Source: Chitinophagaceae bacterium
GTDB taxonomy: Bacteria; Bacteroidota; Bacteroidia; Chitinophagales; Chitinophagaceae
NCBI GenBank assembly: GCA_017853575.1
Contig: JAFMJI010000005.1
Location: 80,189 to 144,188 of the forward strand
DNA length: 64,000 nucleotides
Reading direction: 5' to 3'
The position numbers and the translations under genes are program-made. Shown here piece by piece: positions 1 to 9,009 of this stretch (position 1 is the stretch's first letter; every line of letters begins with the position of its first letter). The notes below the pieces were generated by a model. It was not told where the DNA came from. It saw only the letters and a program-made list of their open reading frames with translations, and made no database searches.

Positions 1-1173
1 ATGATGAACGAAATGATGAAGATGAATGGTAGGTTGGATGATATGGGCATGAACATGACCATGAACAAGATGGACATGAATGTCGTTATGTATCCAGAAA
101 TTTCTCCAACGGTAGAAAAGGGTATCCAGAAATACAGTGCTGGAACGAGATCGGGTATCAAAACACTTAATTATGCGATGTTAAGGGCACCTGAAAAAAC
201 AACTTTACCTGTTGATGCTCCGGTGAAAGAATTAAAGTTTGAATTGACCGGGAATATGAACCGATATGTGTGGAGCATGGATAACAAGGTGGTTTCAGAA
301 ACTGATAAAATACTTGTTAAGAAAGGCGAGAATGTTCGCATGATCATTTACAATGGATCAATGATGCGTCATCCTATGCATTTACATGGTCATGATTTCA
401 GGGCATTGAACGGACAAGGAGAGTATGCTCCAATGAAAAATATTATTGATATCATGCCAATGGAAACCGATACATTGGAGTTCAATGCCAACAATGAAGG
501 CGACTGGTATTTTCACTGTCATATTCTTTATCACATGATGAGTGGTATGGGCAGAGTATTCTCTTATCAAAATCAAACAACCAATCCATTGATTTCAAAT
601 CCTGCTTATGCAAAACGCAAGTTGTATGCAGATGACAGAATGTTTCACATCATGGGTGAAAATGATTTTGCAACCAATGGTAATGATGGAATGTTTATGG
701 TGCAGAACACCAGATGGAGCATAGGAACTGAATGGAGGTTAGGTTATAATGACATGCATGGGTATGAAACTGAAACCCATGTTGGTAAATATATTGGAAG
801 AATGCAGTGGTTCATGCCATTCATTGGATTTGATTGGAGACATCGTCATCCTGGTCCAGATAATTATATTGAAAGAAATATTTTCAAGCAATACAATACC
901 AAAGACAATCGCATACAAATGAGCATGGGATTTAATTATGTATTGCCAATGCTTACAACATTTCAAGCTGAAATCTTTGGAACAGGATATGTTAGACTAC
1001 AATTAATGAGAGAAGATATTCCATTATCAAAAAGACTACGCGGTTCTTTTATGATCAATTCTGACAAAGAGTACATGGCTGGTATGAGATATATTTTTAC
1101 AAGAAATACTGCACTTGGTGTTCATTATGATAGTGATATGGGAGCTGGATTCGGTTTGGTACTCAGCTATTAG
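1..1173 (+). CDS. Multicopper oxidase, C-terminal part fused to a barrel-like tail (5' end outside window)
   Basis: The visible 390 residues are the end of a CopA-type multicopper oxidase, a family that oxidises Cu(I) or other substrates and reduces O2 in the periplasm. The last cupredoxin domain shows the copper motifs HPMHLHGHDF (residues 124-133) and HCHILYHMMSGM (172-183), which hold the type 1 and the type 2/3 copper ligands. The first 30 visible residues are Met/Asp/Asn-rich, as in copper-binding linkers. After residue 190 come about 200 residues of alternating aromatic and polar strands ending in Tyr, resembling the CopB outer-membrane barrel. This oxidase-CopB fusion is, from family knowledge, known in Bacteroidota. 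The reading frame is open at base 1, so the true start lies upstream. The family call is secure; substrate and barrel topology are inferred. Confidence 0.88.
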   Translation: MMNEMMKMNGRLDDMGMNMTMNKMDMNVVMYPEISPTVEKGIQKYSAGTRSGIKTLNYAMLRAPEKTTLPVDAPVKELKFELTGNMNRYVWSMDNKVVSETDKILVKKGENVRMIIYNGSMMRHPMHLHGHDFRALNGQGEYAPMKNIIDIMPMETDTLEFNANNEGDWYFHCHILYHMMSGMGRVFSYQNQTTNPLISNPAYAKRKLYADDRMFHIMGENDFATNGNDGMFMVQNTRWSIGTEWRLGYNDMHGYETETHVGKYIGRMQWFMPFIGFDWRHRHPGPDNYIERNIFKQYNTKDNRIQMSMGFNYVLPMLTTFQAEIFGTGYVRLQLMREDIPLSKRLRGSFMINSDKEYMAGMRYIFTRNTALGVHYDSDMGAGFGLVLSY

Positions 1174-1196
1174 TAACTTTAGGTTTCAAATTATTT

Positions 1197-2225
1197 ATGG
1201 AAATAGGAATTGACAGTTTTGCTGCCATGTTCAGCAGTAGGCCGATGCAACCATTAAGTGATCAAGATGCTGTTGAACAATTGCTTGCCCGTATGAAGTA
1301 TGCGGATGAAGTTGGCATTGATGTATTTGGAATTGGAGAACATCATCGAAAAGGATTTCTGGATTCAGCACCGTTTGAGTTGCTTTCTGCTGCTGCAGCA
1401 ATTACCAATAGAATGAGATTAACAACTGCTGTTACAGTATTAAGTGCAGCAGATCCTGTCAGAGTATTTCAGAGCTATGCAACTTTAGATCTTATTTCTA
1501 AGGGAAGAGCTGAAATGGTTGTTGGAAGGGGATCTTTTATTGATGCATATCCTTTGTTTGGATTGCAATTGGAAGACTATGATGAATTGTTCGTAGAGAA
1601 ACTTGACTTGCTACTAAAAATCATGAAGGATGAACAAATAACCTGGAAAGGAAGATTCAGACCTGCATTACACCATCAATCCATATATCCCCGTCCTGTT
1701 CAACAACCGGCCCCAGTGTGGTTGGGTGTCGGAGGAACTCCTGAATCGTTTGTTCGGGCAGGATCATTGGGCTTGCCTTTGATGGTGGCCATCATTGGCG
1801 GTGAGACCCATCATTTCAAACCATTGGTAGATTTATACAGAGAAGCGGGTAAACGTGCAGGATATGCTGCAGAACAGTTGAAGGTTGGTATGCATTCTCT
1901 TGGGTATGTTGCAGAAACCAAGGAACAAGCGATGGAAGAATTTTATCCTGGGTATGCAGAGGCCATGAATAAAATTGGAAGAGAAAGAGGTTGGGCACCG
2001 ATGACAAGAGGAAGGTTTGAGGCACAATTGGGACCTCGCGGTGCTTTATTAGTGGGTGATCCTCAGGAAGTTGCTGAAAAAATTATCAGGCATTCCAATG
2101 CGCTTGGAGGATTATCAAGACTTACTTTCCAAATGGATACTGCTGAACTGAATCATGAAAAATTATTAAAAGCCATTCATTTAATTGCAACCAAGGTTAA
2201 ACCTTTGGTGAACATACCCGAGTAA
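1197..2225 (+). CDS. LLM-class flavin-dependent oxidoreductase
   Basis: A 342-residue luciferase-like monooxygenase (bacterial luciferase/F420 superfamily TIM barrel), probably using reduced FMN in the cytoplasm. Supporting sequence: the N-terminal strand MEIGIDSF, the motif GIGEHHRKGF around residue 47, the VVGRGSF loop near 103 and the W-x-G-VGGTPESF segment around 177, all typical of the family. There is no signal peptide. The start lies 23 bases after the multicopper oxidase stop and 28 bases precede the next gene on the same strand, so it may be co-transcribed with either. The substrate cannot be read from the sequence. Confidence 0.85.
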   Translation: MEIGIDSFAAMFSSRPMQPLSDQDAVEQLLARMKYADEVGIDVFGIGEHHRKGFLDSAPFELLSAAAAITNRMRLTTAVTVLSAADPVRVFQSYATLDLISKGRAEMVVGRGSFIDAYPLFGLQLEDYDELFVEKLDLLLKIMKDEQITWKGRFRPALHHQSIYPRPVQQPAPVWLGVGGTPESFVRAGSLGLPLMVAIIGGETHHFKPLVDLYREAGKRAGYAAEQLKVGMHSLGYVAETKEQAMEEFYPGYAEAMNKIGRERGWAPMTRGRFEAQLGPRGALLVGDPQEVAEKIIRHSNALGGLSRLTFQMDTAELNHEKLLKAIHLIATKVKPLVNIPE

Positions 2226-2253
2226 TTTTTTATCTTAGAGAAAATAGCTATTC

Positions 2254-2859
2254 ATGATGAACTGTTATCAAATGAATTCAAGGAGAGGGTTTATCCGAAA
2301 AGCAGTTGGATTAACTGCACTTACTGTTGGATCTTCCATTCTTGCTACTGCTCATCCTATTGATGCTTTTGTGCCTGCGCCTATACCAAAGCAAAAATTA
2401 ACGCTTGAAATAAATGGAAAACAAATGGATCTGATGGTTGACATTCGGTCTACTGTACTTGATTTACTTCGTGAGCAACTTGGCATGACTGGTACAAAGA
2501 AAGGATGTGCGATGGGTGACTGCGGTGCTTGCATGATTCATATCAATGGAAATCGCACCAATGCATGTTTGAGTTTGGCCGTTTACAATGAAGGAAATAA
2601 GATTACTACCATTGAGGGTCTGGCAAAAGGAGAAGAACTGCATCCAATGCAGGCTGCTTTTTTGAAACATGATTCTTTTCAGTGTGGCTATTGTACTTCA
2701 GGTCAAATCATGTCTGCTGTTGCATGTTTAAAAGAAGGCAAGGCCAAGAACCGAGAAGAAATTAAAGACTATATGAAAAGAAACATCTGCCGATGCGGAT
2801 CATATCAAAATATAGTAGATGCAATTGAAGAAGTACAAAAATCAGGTGCAAAGATTTAA
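2254..2859 (+). CDS. Tat-exported [2Fe-2S] subunit of a molybdenum hydroxylase
   Basis: A 201-residue iron-sulfur subunit of the xanthine dehydrogenase/aldehyde oxidase family (PaoA/YagT-like). Residues 9-15 give the twin-arginine signal SRRGFIR followed by a hydrophobic stretch, so it should be exported folded. The plant-type ferredoxin domain has the cysteine cluster GCAMGDCGAC plus a further Cys about 13 residues on. The helical second cluster domain has QCGYC and ICRCGSY. It transfers electrons from the molybdenum subunit encoded 11 bases downstream; since that partner has no signal peptide, the pair is presumably exported together by this Tat signal, as known for PaoABC. Confidence 0.93.
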   Translation: MMNCYQMNSRRGFIRKAVGLTALTVGSSILATAHPIDAFVPAPIPKQKLTLEINGKQMDLMVDIRSTVLDLLREQLGMTGTKKGCAMGDCGACMIHINGNRTNACLSLAVYNEGNKITTIEGLAKGEELHPMQAAFLKHDSFQCGYCTSGQIMSAVACLKEGKAKNREEIKDYMKRNICRCGSYQNIVDAIEEVQKSGAKI

Positions 2860-2870
2860 ACTCAATCAAC

Positions 2871-5102
2871 ATGAATCAAACAATATTTTCAATAAATAAT
2901 CCTGATGAGCGTGTAGATGGTTTGGAAAAAGTAACCGGAAAGGCTAAGTATACTGCAGAGCATCCATTGCCCAATATGGCCTATGGAGTATTCGTATGCA
3001 GCACCATTACAAAAGGTATAGTAAAAAATATTTCTACCGATAAAGCGATGGCAGCTCCAGGAGCAATTGATGTTTTGCATTTTGAAAACTGTCCTAAAGT
3101 GCCTGGCTATCAGCCTTCCGCCTTTCCCGATTTAAAAAATGTAAGTGAGTGGAGAGGACTGAAAGTTTTTGCTGATAACAAGGTAAGGTTCAATGGTCAG
3201 CCTATTGCATTGGCACTGGCTGAAACAATTGAAAGTGCAAATGAAGTCGCGAAGCTTGTTGAAGTATCCTATCAGGAAGAATCATTTGAAACTGATTTTG
3301 ATAAGCTTAGAAAAGATCCGGCTAAACTAAAAACGGGTTCATCTTATACCAGAGGAAAATCTCAGGCATACAAAGAAGCACCGTTTTATGTTGAGGCAGA
3401 ATATAATATTCCCATAGAAGTACATAATCCTATGGAAATGCATGCGACGATCGCATATTGGGAAAATGCTGATAGTTTGTTGTTGTATGATAAAACACAA
3501 GGACCCAAAAGCACACAGATGGCAGTTGCAAGATTATTTGGTCTAACAGATAAAAATGTACGTGTAATCGCAGAAAATGTAGGCGGTGCATATGGCAGTG
3601 CATTGAGAAGTTGGGCAAATGTTCCTGCAGCAGTCATTGCCGCAAAAAAAATTCAACGTCCCGTTAAAGTTGTATTGACAAGGCCTCAAATGTTTTCACT
3701 TGTTGGTTACAGACCTCAATCCTGGCAGAAGCTCGGAATTGGTGCAGATGCAAATGGAAACTTGATGGGCATCTCTCATTATGCAATCAGCAATACATCT
3801 CGTTATGAAGATTTTAGGGAAGGTATTGTGGATGCATCCAGATTTTTATACAAGTGTGATCATGTTGATACAGACTATAAATTATTACCACTCGATTTGA
3901 GTACTCCCACATGGATGAGAGGCCCGGGTGAGGCTACAGGATGTTTTGCATTAGAATGTACCTTGGATGATTTGGCGTATAAATTAAAAATGGATCCTAT
4001 TGCATTCAGGGTGAAAAATTTTACTGAAATCCAACAGGAATCCAAACTCCCCTGGTCTGCAATCAATGTCAAAGACTGTTATGAAAAAGGTGCAGAATTG
4101 ATTGGATGGAAAAACAGAAAGCAACAGCCTAAATCATTGAAGGATAAAGATTGGTATGTTGGATATGGAATGGGTGTAGGTGTATTTGGTGCAGGCAGAG
4201 GAACATCTACTGTAAGAGGTATATGGCATAAAGATGGAAGGGTGGTATTGGAAAGTGCAGTGAGTGATATGGGTGCTGGAACTGCAACCGCCATGGTAAA
4301 AGTTGCAGCAGCTGCCTTGTCATTACCAGAAGATAAAATCAAATTCATGATGGGTGATTCGGACCTTCCACCAGGTCCAACTCAGGGCGGATCAACAACC
4401 ACATCTACATTGGGTTCTGGAGTTCATCTGGCATGCGAAGCATTAAAGGATTTGATGAAGGATATGGCCAAGGAACTTCATCCACCATTTAAAGAAACTT
4501 CTAAAGATGATTTGATTGTTGAGAACAGCCGTGTTTCACTCAAATCAAACAAGGAAGTTGCAATTGCTGTTGGAGATTTAATCAACAAGAAAAAAGTTGA
4601 TTTTGTCGATGTGGTAAAAACATCACCCGGATTGAATCCGAGAGATATCCAAAAGGCAACAAATTCTTTTTCTGTTCATTTTGTGAAAGTATATGTTCAT
4701 TCTAAAACAGGTGAAGTGCAGTTGAAGCATGTGGTTACAACAGGTGATGCAGGAAAAATTATCAGTCCGCAAACAGCCCGCAGTCAAATGCTTGGTGGAG
4801 CAGTAGGAGGAATTGGGATGGCATTGACCGAAGAAGTAAAGATTGATCATTCAACAGGTAAAATTCAAAACGCAACATTGGGGTCATATCAAGTGCCTAG
4901 ACACAATATGATTCCTCATATCGATGTATGGTTTACTGATAAACCTGATCCTTATATCAATGCAATTGGTGCAAAGGGGTTGGGTGAAATTGCCATCATT
5001 GGATTTGCAGCTGCTGTAAGCAATGCAGTATTCAATGCAACTGGAAAGCGACTCAGAGATTTACCAATTACAAAAGAAAAAATTTTAGCAGCCAAGGCTT
5101 GA
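2871..5102 (+). CDS. Xanthine dehydrogenase-family molybdopterin-binding subunit
   Basis: A 743-residue catalytic subunit (CoxL/PaoC/isoquinoline-oxidoreductase type) that binds molybdenum cofactor and hydroxylates aldehydes or N-heterocycles with water. Recognisable parts: the a/b hammerhead domain at the start (RVDGLEKVTGKAKYTAEHP), HNPMEMHA near 190, the GGAYGSAL loop near 240, MRGPGEATG near 350, GGSTTTSTLGSG near 510, and the C-terminal KGLGEIAI, whose Glu is the catalytic base. No signal peptide. It follows the FeS subunit closely, but no FAD subunit gene lies beside them, unlike three-subunit enzymes. The stop codon directly abuts the stop of the convergent hydrolase gene. The substrate is unknown. 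Confidence 0.93.
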   Translation: MNQTIFSINNPDERVDGLEKVTGKAKYTAEHPLPNMAYGVFVCSTITKGIVKNISTDKAMAAPGAIDVLHFENCPKVPGYQPSAFPDLKNVSEWRGLKVFADNKVRFNGQPIALALAETIESANEVAKLVEVSYQEESFETDFDKLRKDPAKLKTGSSYTRGKSQAYKEAPFYVEAEYNIPIEVHNPMEMHATIAYWENADSLLLYDKTQGPKSTQMAVARLFGLTDKNVRVIAENVGGAYGSALRSWANVPAAVIAAKKIQRPVKVVLTRPQMFSLVGYRPQSWQKLGIGADANGNLMGISHYAISNTSRYEDFREGIVDASRFLYKCDHVDTDYKLLPLDLSTPTWMRGPGEATGCFALECTLDDLAYKLKMDPIAFRVKNFTEIQQESKLPWSAINVKDCYEKGAELIGWKNRKQQPKSLKDKDWYVGYGMGVGVFGAGRGTSTVRGIWHKDGRVVLESAVSDMGAGTATAMVKVAAAALSLPEDKIKFMMGDSDLPPGPTQGGSTTTSTLGSGVHLACEALKDLMKDMAKELHPPFKETSKDDLIVENSRVSLKSNKEVAIAVGDLINKKKVDFVDVVKTSPGLNPRDIQKATNSFSVHFVKVYVHSKTGEVQLKHVVTTGDAGKIISPQTARSQMLGGAVGGIGMALTEEVKIDHSTGKIQNATLGSYQVPRHNMIPHIDVWFTDKPDPYINAIGAKGLGEIAIIGFAAAVSNAVFNATGKRLRDLPITKEKILAAKA

Positions 5103-5981
5103 TCAGCTGTGTGCTTTTAAAAATGCAATGGCTTTTTGATATGCATCTGCTGCAGCTTCAGCATTAAAACTGGGGTTGCTTGGATTGGCAAAACCATGTC
5201 CTGCTTCGTATCTGTGTGTTTCCAATTTTTTACCTGCTGACTGCATATTTTTTTCAAATTCATTTACAACAGCTGGTGAAGGTGATTGGTCTTTGTTTCC
5301 AAAGAAGCCGATGACATCGCATTGCAATGTTTTTAATTTATCAAGGTTGCTTTCTGGTCTTCCATAAAACATCACAGAACCCTTTGCTTTTGATTCCGCA
5401 AGAATTGCTGTCTGCAGGCTCCACATTCCTCCAAAGCACCATCCAACGCTATATATATTGGCATCTTTTCCTGTATATTCAATGGCACCTTTGATGATTG
5501 CAACCATTCTGGTCATATCTGCACCGCGCATAAGTTTCATGGCACTGTCTGGTGTTGCGGCAACTTTTCCATCGTACATGTCAACCGCCAATACATTCAT
5601 GTTGCCTAGGTCTTTATAATATTTATCAGCTTCGTTTTTAATATTATCATTCAATCCCCACCATTCCTGAATGACGATGAGCCATTTGTTGGATTTCTTT
5701 TTTGATGGAATGAAATATGCATTGGCTTCTTTGTTATCAGAAACAGAAAAGCTTATCATTTTACCAAGTTGCTCTGCAGTTGATGCCTGCTTCGGTTTGA
5801 TATGCAGGGATGCAAAAGCTGATTGAGATGCTTCCTGTTGATAGGCATTGAGTGTTTCCATGTTATAACACTCGATGATATCTTCTTTGGAGATTTTTTC
5901 TCTGATCGACATCTTATGGTTCCAACTAATCCAGGAAATGGCTATGAGCAGAACTGCAATAAGTGAAAAAACTTTTTTCAT
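5103..5981 (-). CDS. Dienelactone hydrolase family protein
   Basis: A 292-residue alpha/beta hydrolase with an N-terminal membrane anchor or signal segment (MKKVFSLIAVLLIAISWISW). The dienelactone hydrolase triad is visible: Cys in GWCFGG near residue 183, Asp in FFGNKDQSPSP near 225, and His in AGHGFANPS near 262. The EWWGLNDNI motif near 108 is also typical of the family. It likely acts on small esters or lactones in the cell envelope. It converges on the molybdenum hydroxylase gene without any spacer and shares a 58-base divergent promoter region with the GMC oxidoreductase gene. Confidence 0.9.
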   Translation of the reverse strand: MKKVFSLIAVLLIAISWISWNHKMSIREKISKEDIIECYNMETLNAYQQEASQSAFASLHIKPKQASTAEQLGKMISFSVSDNKEANAYFIPSKKKSNKWLIVIQEWWGLNDNIKNEADKYYKDLGNMNVLAVDMYDGKVAATPDSAMKLMRGADMTRMVAIIKGAIEYTGKDANIYSVGWCFGGMWSLQTAILAESKAKGSVMFYGRPESNLDKLKTLQCDVIGFFGNKDQSPSPAVVNEFEKNMQSAGKKLETHRYEAGHGFANPSNPSFNAEAAADAYQKAIAFLKAHS

Positions 5982-6039
5982 TGTATTATATTGAGTACTT
6001 TAAATATATAAAACAAAGTTCATTTTAATTGGTTCAATC

Positions 6040-7755
6040 ATGCCTAATATAAACGGAAAAGCAAAAATCGATCACACGTATGATGCCATTGTCATAGGCT
6101 CTGGCATCAGTGGTGGATGGGCTGCCAAGGAACTTTGTGAACAGGGACTCAAAACACTCGTATTGGAAAGGGGAAGAATGGTTGAGCATATCAAAGATTA
6201 TCCCACCATGACGATGCATCCATGGGAGTTCAAGCATCGAGGAAAAATGACCCAAACATTTTTAGAAGAAAATCCACTGATAACTACTGCAGCGGGTTTT
6301 GGTGAGGAGACACAGCATTTTTTTATAAAAGACAAAGACCATCCCTATGTTCAGGAAAAATCATTTGATTGGATCAGGGGTTATCAGGTTGGGGGTAAGT
6401 CGTTGATTTGGGGAAGGGCTTGTCCGCGGTGGAGTCAAAATGAATTTGAATCACCTGCCCGTGATGGTTATGGAATTGAATGGCCTATTCATTATGATGA
6501 AATCGCTCCATGGTACACACATGTAGAAACATTTGCAGGAATATGTGGTAACAGAGATGGATTAGAGACCATGCCGGATGGTGCTTATTTACCTCCATTT
6601 GATTTTAATTGTGTTGAAAAAGAATTACAGAAAAAAATCAGTAAGAAATATAGAGATCGGCATATGATTCAAGGACGCTGGGCTCAGTTAACCAAGCCGC
6701 TCCCAATTCACATAGAACAGGGCAGAAGCCAGTGTCAGAGCCGTGACCTTTGTATGCGTGGATGTATGTTTGGCGGATATTTCAGTTCCAATTCATCAAC
6801 CTTGCCATGGGCTGCCAAAACCGGAAATCTCACAATTCGTCCGGATTCAGTAGTACACTCTATCATATATGATGCAACATCTCAAAAAGCAACAGGAGTA
6901 AAAGTGATTGATGCTCATAGTCATGAAGAAATTGATTTTCATGCAAAAATTATTTTCCTCAATGCATCTGCATTAAACAGCAATTTGATTTTGTTGAATT
7001 CAACTTCATCAAGATTTGAAAATGGTTTAGGGAATGACAATGGATTACTTGGGCATTATATCTGTTTTCATAATTATCGTGGTTCATTGGGTGGAAGCAT
7101 CGAAGGTTATGAAGATGTATATTATTATGGCAGAAAGCCTGCCGAATCTATGATGCCTAATTTCAGGAATTTCAAAAAGCATGACATGGATTTTGTTGGA
7201 GGATACATGGCTTTTATGGGTTGTTATAGAACCAGGGGTGATGAAGATGCATCCATTGATCATATTGGTATTGAATTAAAAAATAAGATGTCTGAAGCTG
7301 GACCATGGGGAATGTATATGTATATCCAGGGTGAAACAGTTCCTAAGTATGAAAATCATGTAAAGCTTAGTAAAACAGAAAAAGACCAATGGGGCATTCC
7401 TTTGCTTGTAACAAATGTTGATTATGATCAAAATGATGAATTATTACTGAAAGATTTCTTGGTTCAAGGTGCAGAAATGCTAGAAGCTGCTGGAGTAAAA
7501 AATATTCATACCCATGATAATCATTGGGCTCCCGGACGTGATATTCATGAAATGGGCGGATGTAGGATGGGTAAAGATCCAAACACTTCGCTGTTGAATG
7601 AATGGAATCAACTTCATCATTGTAAAAATGTATTTGTAACTGACGGTGCCTGTATGACAAGCACCGCCAATCAGAGTCCCTCTATTTTATACATGGCCTT
7701 GACTGCAAGAGCAGCCAATTATGCTGTTGATGAGTTGAAAAAAAATAATTTATAA
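6040..7755 (+). CDS. GMC family oxidoreductase (FAD sugar or alcohol dehydrogenase)
   Basis: A 571-residue glucose-methanol-choline oxidoreductase similar to the flavoprotein subunit of gluconate 2-dehydrogenase and glucoside 3-dehydrogenase. The FAD Rossmann motif is at the N terminus (VIGSGISGGWAAKEL, residues 19-33). The C-terminal part has HEMGGCRMG, a conserved VTDGACMTSTANQSP segment, and the GMC active-site region. No signal peptide is present; such enzymes are often exported with a small Tat-bearing subunit, which is not seen here. The downstream TauE/SafE permease starts at the next base after the stop codon, so the two are almost certainly translated from one mRNA. A 3-keto-sugar product is inference. 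Confidence 0.9.
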   Translation: MPNINGKAKIDHTYDAIVIGSGISGGWAAKELCEQGLKTLVLERGRMVEHIKDYPTMTMHPWEFKHRGKMTQTFLEENPLITTAAGFGEETQHFFIKDKDHPYVQEKSFDWIRGYQVGGKSLIWGRACPRWSQNEFESPARDGYGIEWPIHYDEIAPWYTHVETFAGICGNRDGLETMPDGAYLPPFDFNCVEKELQKKISKKYRDRHMIQGRWAQLTKPLPIHIEQGRSQCQSRDLCMRGCMFGGYFSSNSSTLPWAAKTGNLTIRPDSVVHSIIYDATSQKATGVKVIDAHSHEEIDFHAKIIFLNASALNSNLILLNSTSSRFENGLGNDNGLLGHYICFHNYRGSLGGSIEGYEDVYYYGRKPAESMMPNFRNFKKHDMDFVGGYMAFMGCYRTRGDEDASIDHIGIELKNKMSEAGPWGMYMYIQGETVPKYENHVKLSKTEKDQWGIPLLVTNVDYDQNDELLLKDFLVQGAEMLEAAGVKNIHTHDNHWAPGRDIHEMGGCRMGKDPNTSLLNEWNQLHHCKNVFVTDGACMTSTANQSPSILYMALTARAANYAVDELKKNNL

Positions 7756-8508
7756 ATGATGAGTATTTTTCAGGGATATACTTCTGTTGAATGGTTGTTG
7801 GTAATGATTGCTGCATTTCTCATCGGTATGGGGAAAGCGGGGTTGAAGGGAGTTGATATGCTCAATGTTACATTGATGGCAATTGTATTTGGTGGAAAGT
7901 CATCTACAGGAATTGTTCTACCATTGTTATCCATTGCAGACATTGCAGCTGTCGCTTATTATAATCGACACGCAAAGTGGAAATATTTTTGGAAGCTTGT
8001 ACCCTGGATGATGATGGGTATTTTGTTGGGTGTTTTTGCAGGGAAGAATATGAATGAAGCTCTGTTTAAAAAAATTATTGCTGCCATTGTTCTTGTTTCC
8101 ATCGTTGTAATTTTCATTATGGAATATCGCACGTCTAAAGAAGTGCCTGATCATCCATGGTTCACGATTCCAACCGGGTTGGCAGCTGGATTTACCACCA
8201 TGATGGGAAATTTGGCTGGCGCTTTTGCCAATCTCTATTTTCTAGCCATGCGCTTGAGTAAAAACGATTTTATCGGAACGGGTGCATGGATTTTTCTTTT
8301 TATGAATTTGTTTAAGCTGCCTTTTCAGATTTTTTACTGGAGGAATATCACTGCTTCAACACTAAAAGTTGATTTGCTATTGATACCAGCTCTGTCTGCA
8401 GGTTTTTGGGCGGGTTTGAAAATTGTCAGAAAGATCAATGATGCGCAATTCAGAAAAGTAATTATTGTCTTAACACTTTTAGGATCTCTTTTGATGTTGC
8501 TTCGTTAG
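7756..8508 (+). CDS. TauE/SafE (TSUP) family permease
   Basis: A 250-residue integral membrane protein of the sulfite exporter TauE/SafE family with about eight hydrophobic segments. The start MSIFQGYTSVEWLLVMIAAFL and the GKAGLKG motif are typical, with the repeated half near residue 150 (GLAAGFTTMMGNLAGAF). The family moves organic or sulfur-containing anions; the substrate is not predictable. The ATG follows the GMC oxidoreductase stop with no gap, indicating translational coupling. The 3' end overlaps the convergent GNAT gene by four bases. Confidence 0.88.
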   Translation: MMSIFQGYTSVEWLLVMIAAFLIGMGKAGLKGVDMLNVTLMAIVFGGKSSTGIVLPLLSIADIAAVAYYNRHAKWKYFWKLVPWMMMGILLGVFAGKNMNEALFKKIIAAIVLVSIVVIFIMEYRTSKEVPDHPWFTIPTGLAAGFTTMMGNLAGAFANLYFLAMRLSKNDFIGTGAWIFLFMNLFKLPFQIFYWRNITASTLKVDLLLIPALSAGFWAGLKIVRKINDAQFRKVIIVLTLLGSLLMLLR

Positions 8509-8984
8509 TCAAGTAATTTTTTTTCCATGTAGACGGTGTTTTTGTTGGGATTGAAATAATATGCTTCAATCTCATAGAAACCATGTTTTTTATAAAGCGA
8601 AATTGCTGGAGTCATTGAATCTAATGTATCCAATCGCATTAATGAATATCCCATATTAGTTGCCTTGGTTACTAATAAATCGATTAATGTATCTCCAATT
8701 TTAAATCTTCTAAATGAAGTTTGCACATACATCCGTTTTACTTCACAAATTCCTTCTCCTATTTTTCTAAGAGCCGCACATGCGACTGCTTTTTCTTGAT
8801 AATAAACAATGTATAATATACCAGTTGGTGCACCATACATCGATTCCACAATATCTAGTTCTTCATTGAAATGTTGAAAATCTAAACTGATATCCAAGGA
8901 TAGTGCATATTCTTTGAATAAATGTTTTGCATCATTAAAATGCTGTGAATCAACTGCTGTTTTATAAATAAAACTTTCTTTCAC
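8505..8984 (-). CDS. GNAT family N-acetyltransferase
   Basis: A 159-residue acetyltransferase of the GNAT fold. The acetyl-CoA region is visible as CEVKRMYVQTSFRRFKIGDTL (residues about 84-104; a variant of the R/Q-x-x-G-x-G/A loop), followed by MRLDTLDSMTPAISLYKKHGF, the usual C-terminal GNAT helix and strand. It is cytoplasmic, and the acceptor substrate is unknown. The gene ends with a four-base overlap with the convergent permease gene and lies 25 bases upstream (in + coordinates) of the 3' end of the epimerase-like gene on the same strand. Confidence 0.85.
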   Translation of the reverse strand: MKESFIYKTAVDSQHFNDAKHLFKEYALSLDISLDFQHFNEELDIVESMYGAPTGILYIVYYQEKAVACAALRKIGEGICEVKRMYVQTSFRRFKIGDTLIDLLVTKATNMGYSLMRLDTLDSMTPAISLYKKHGFYEIEAYYFNPNKNTVYMEKKLLD

Positions 8985-9009
8985 TTTTTGATGTAAGGGA
9001 GTGACTGAT

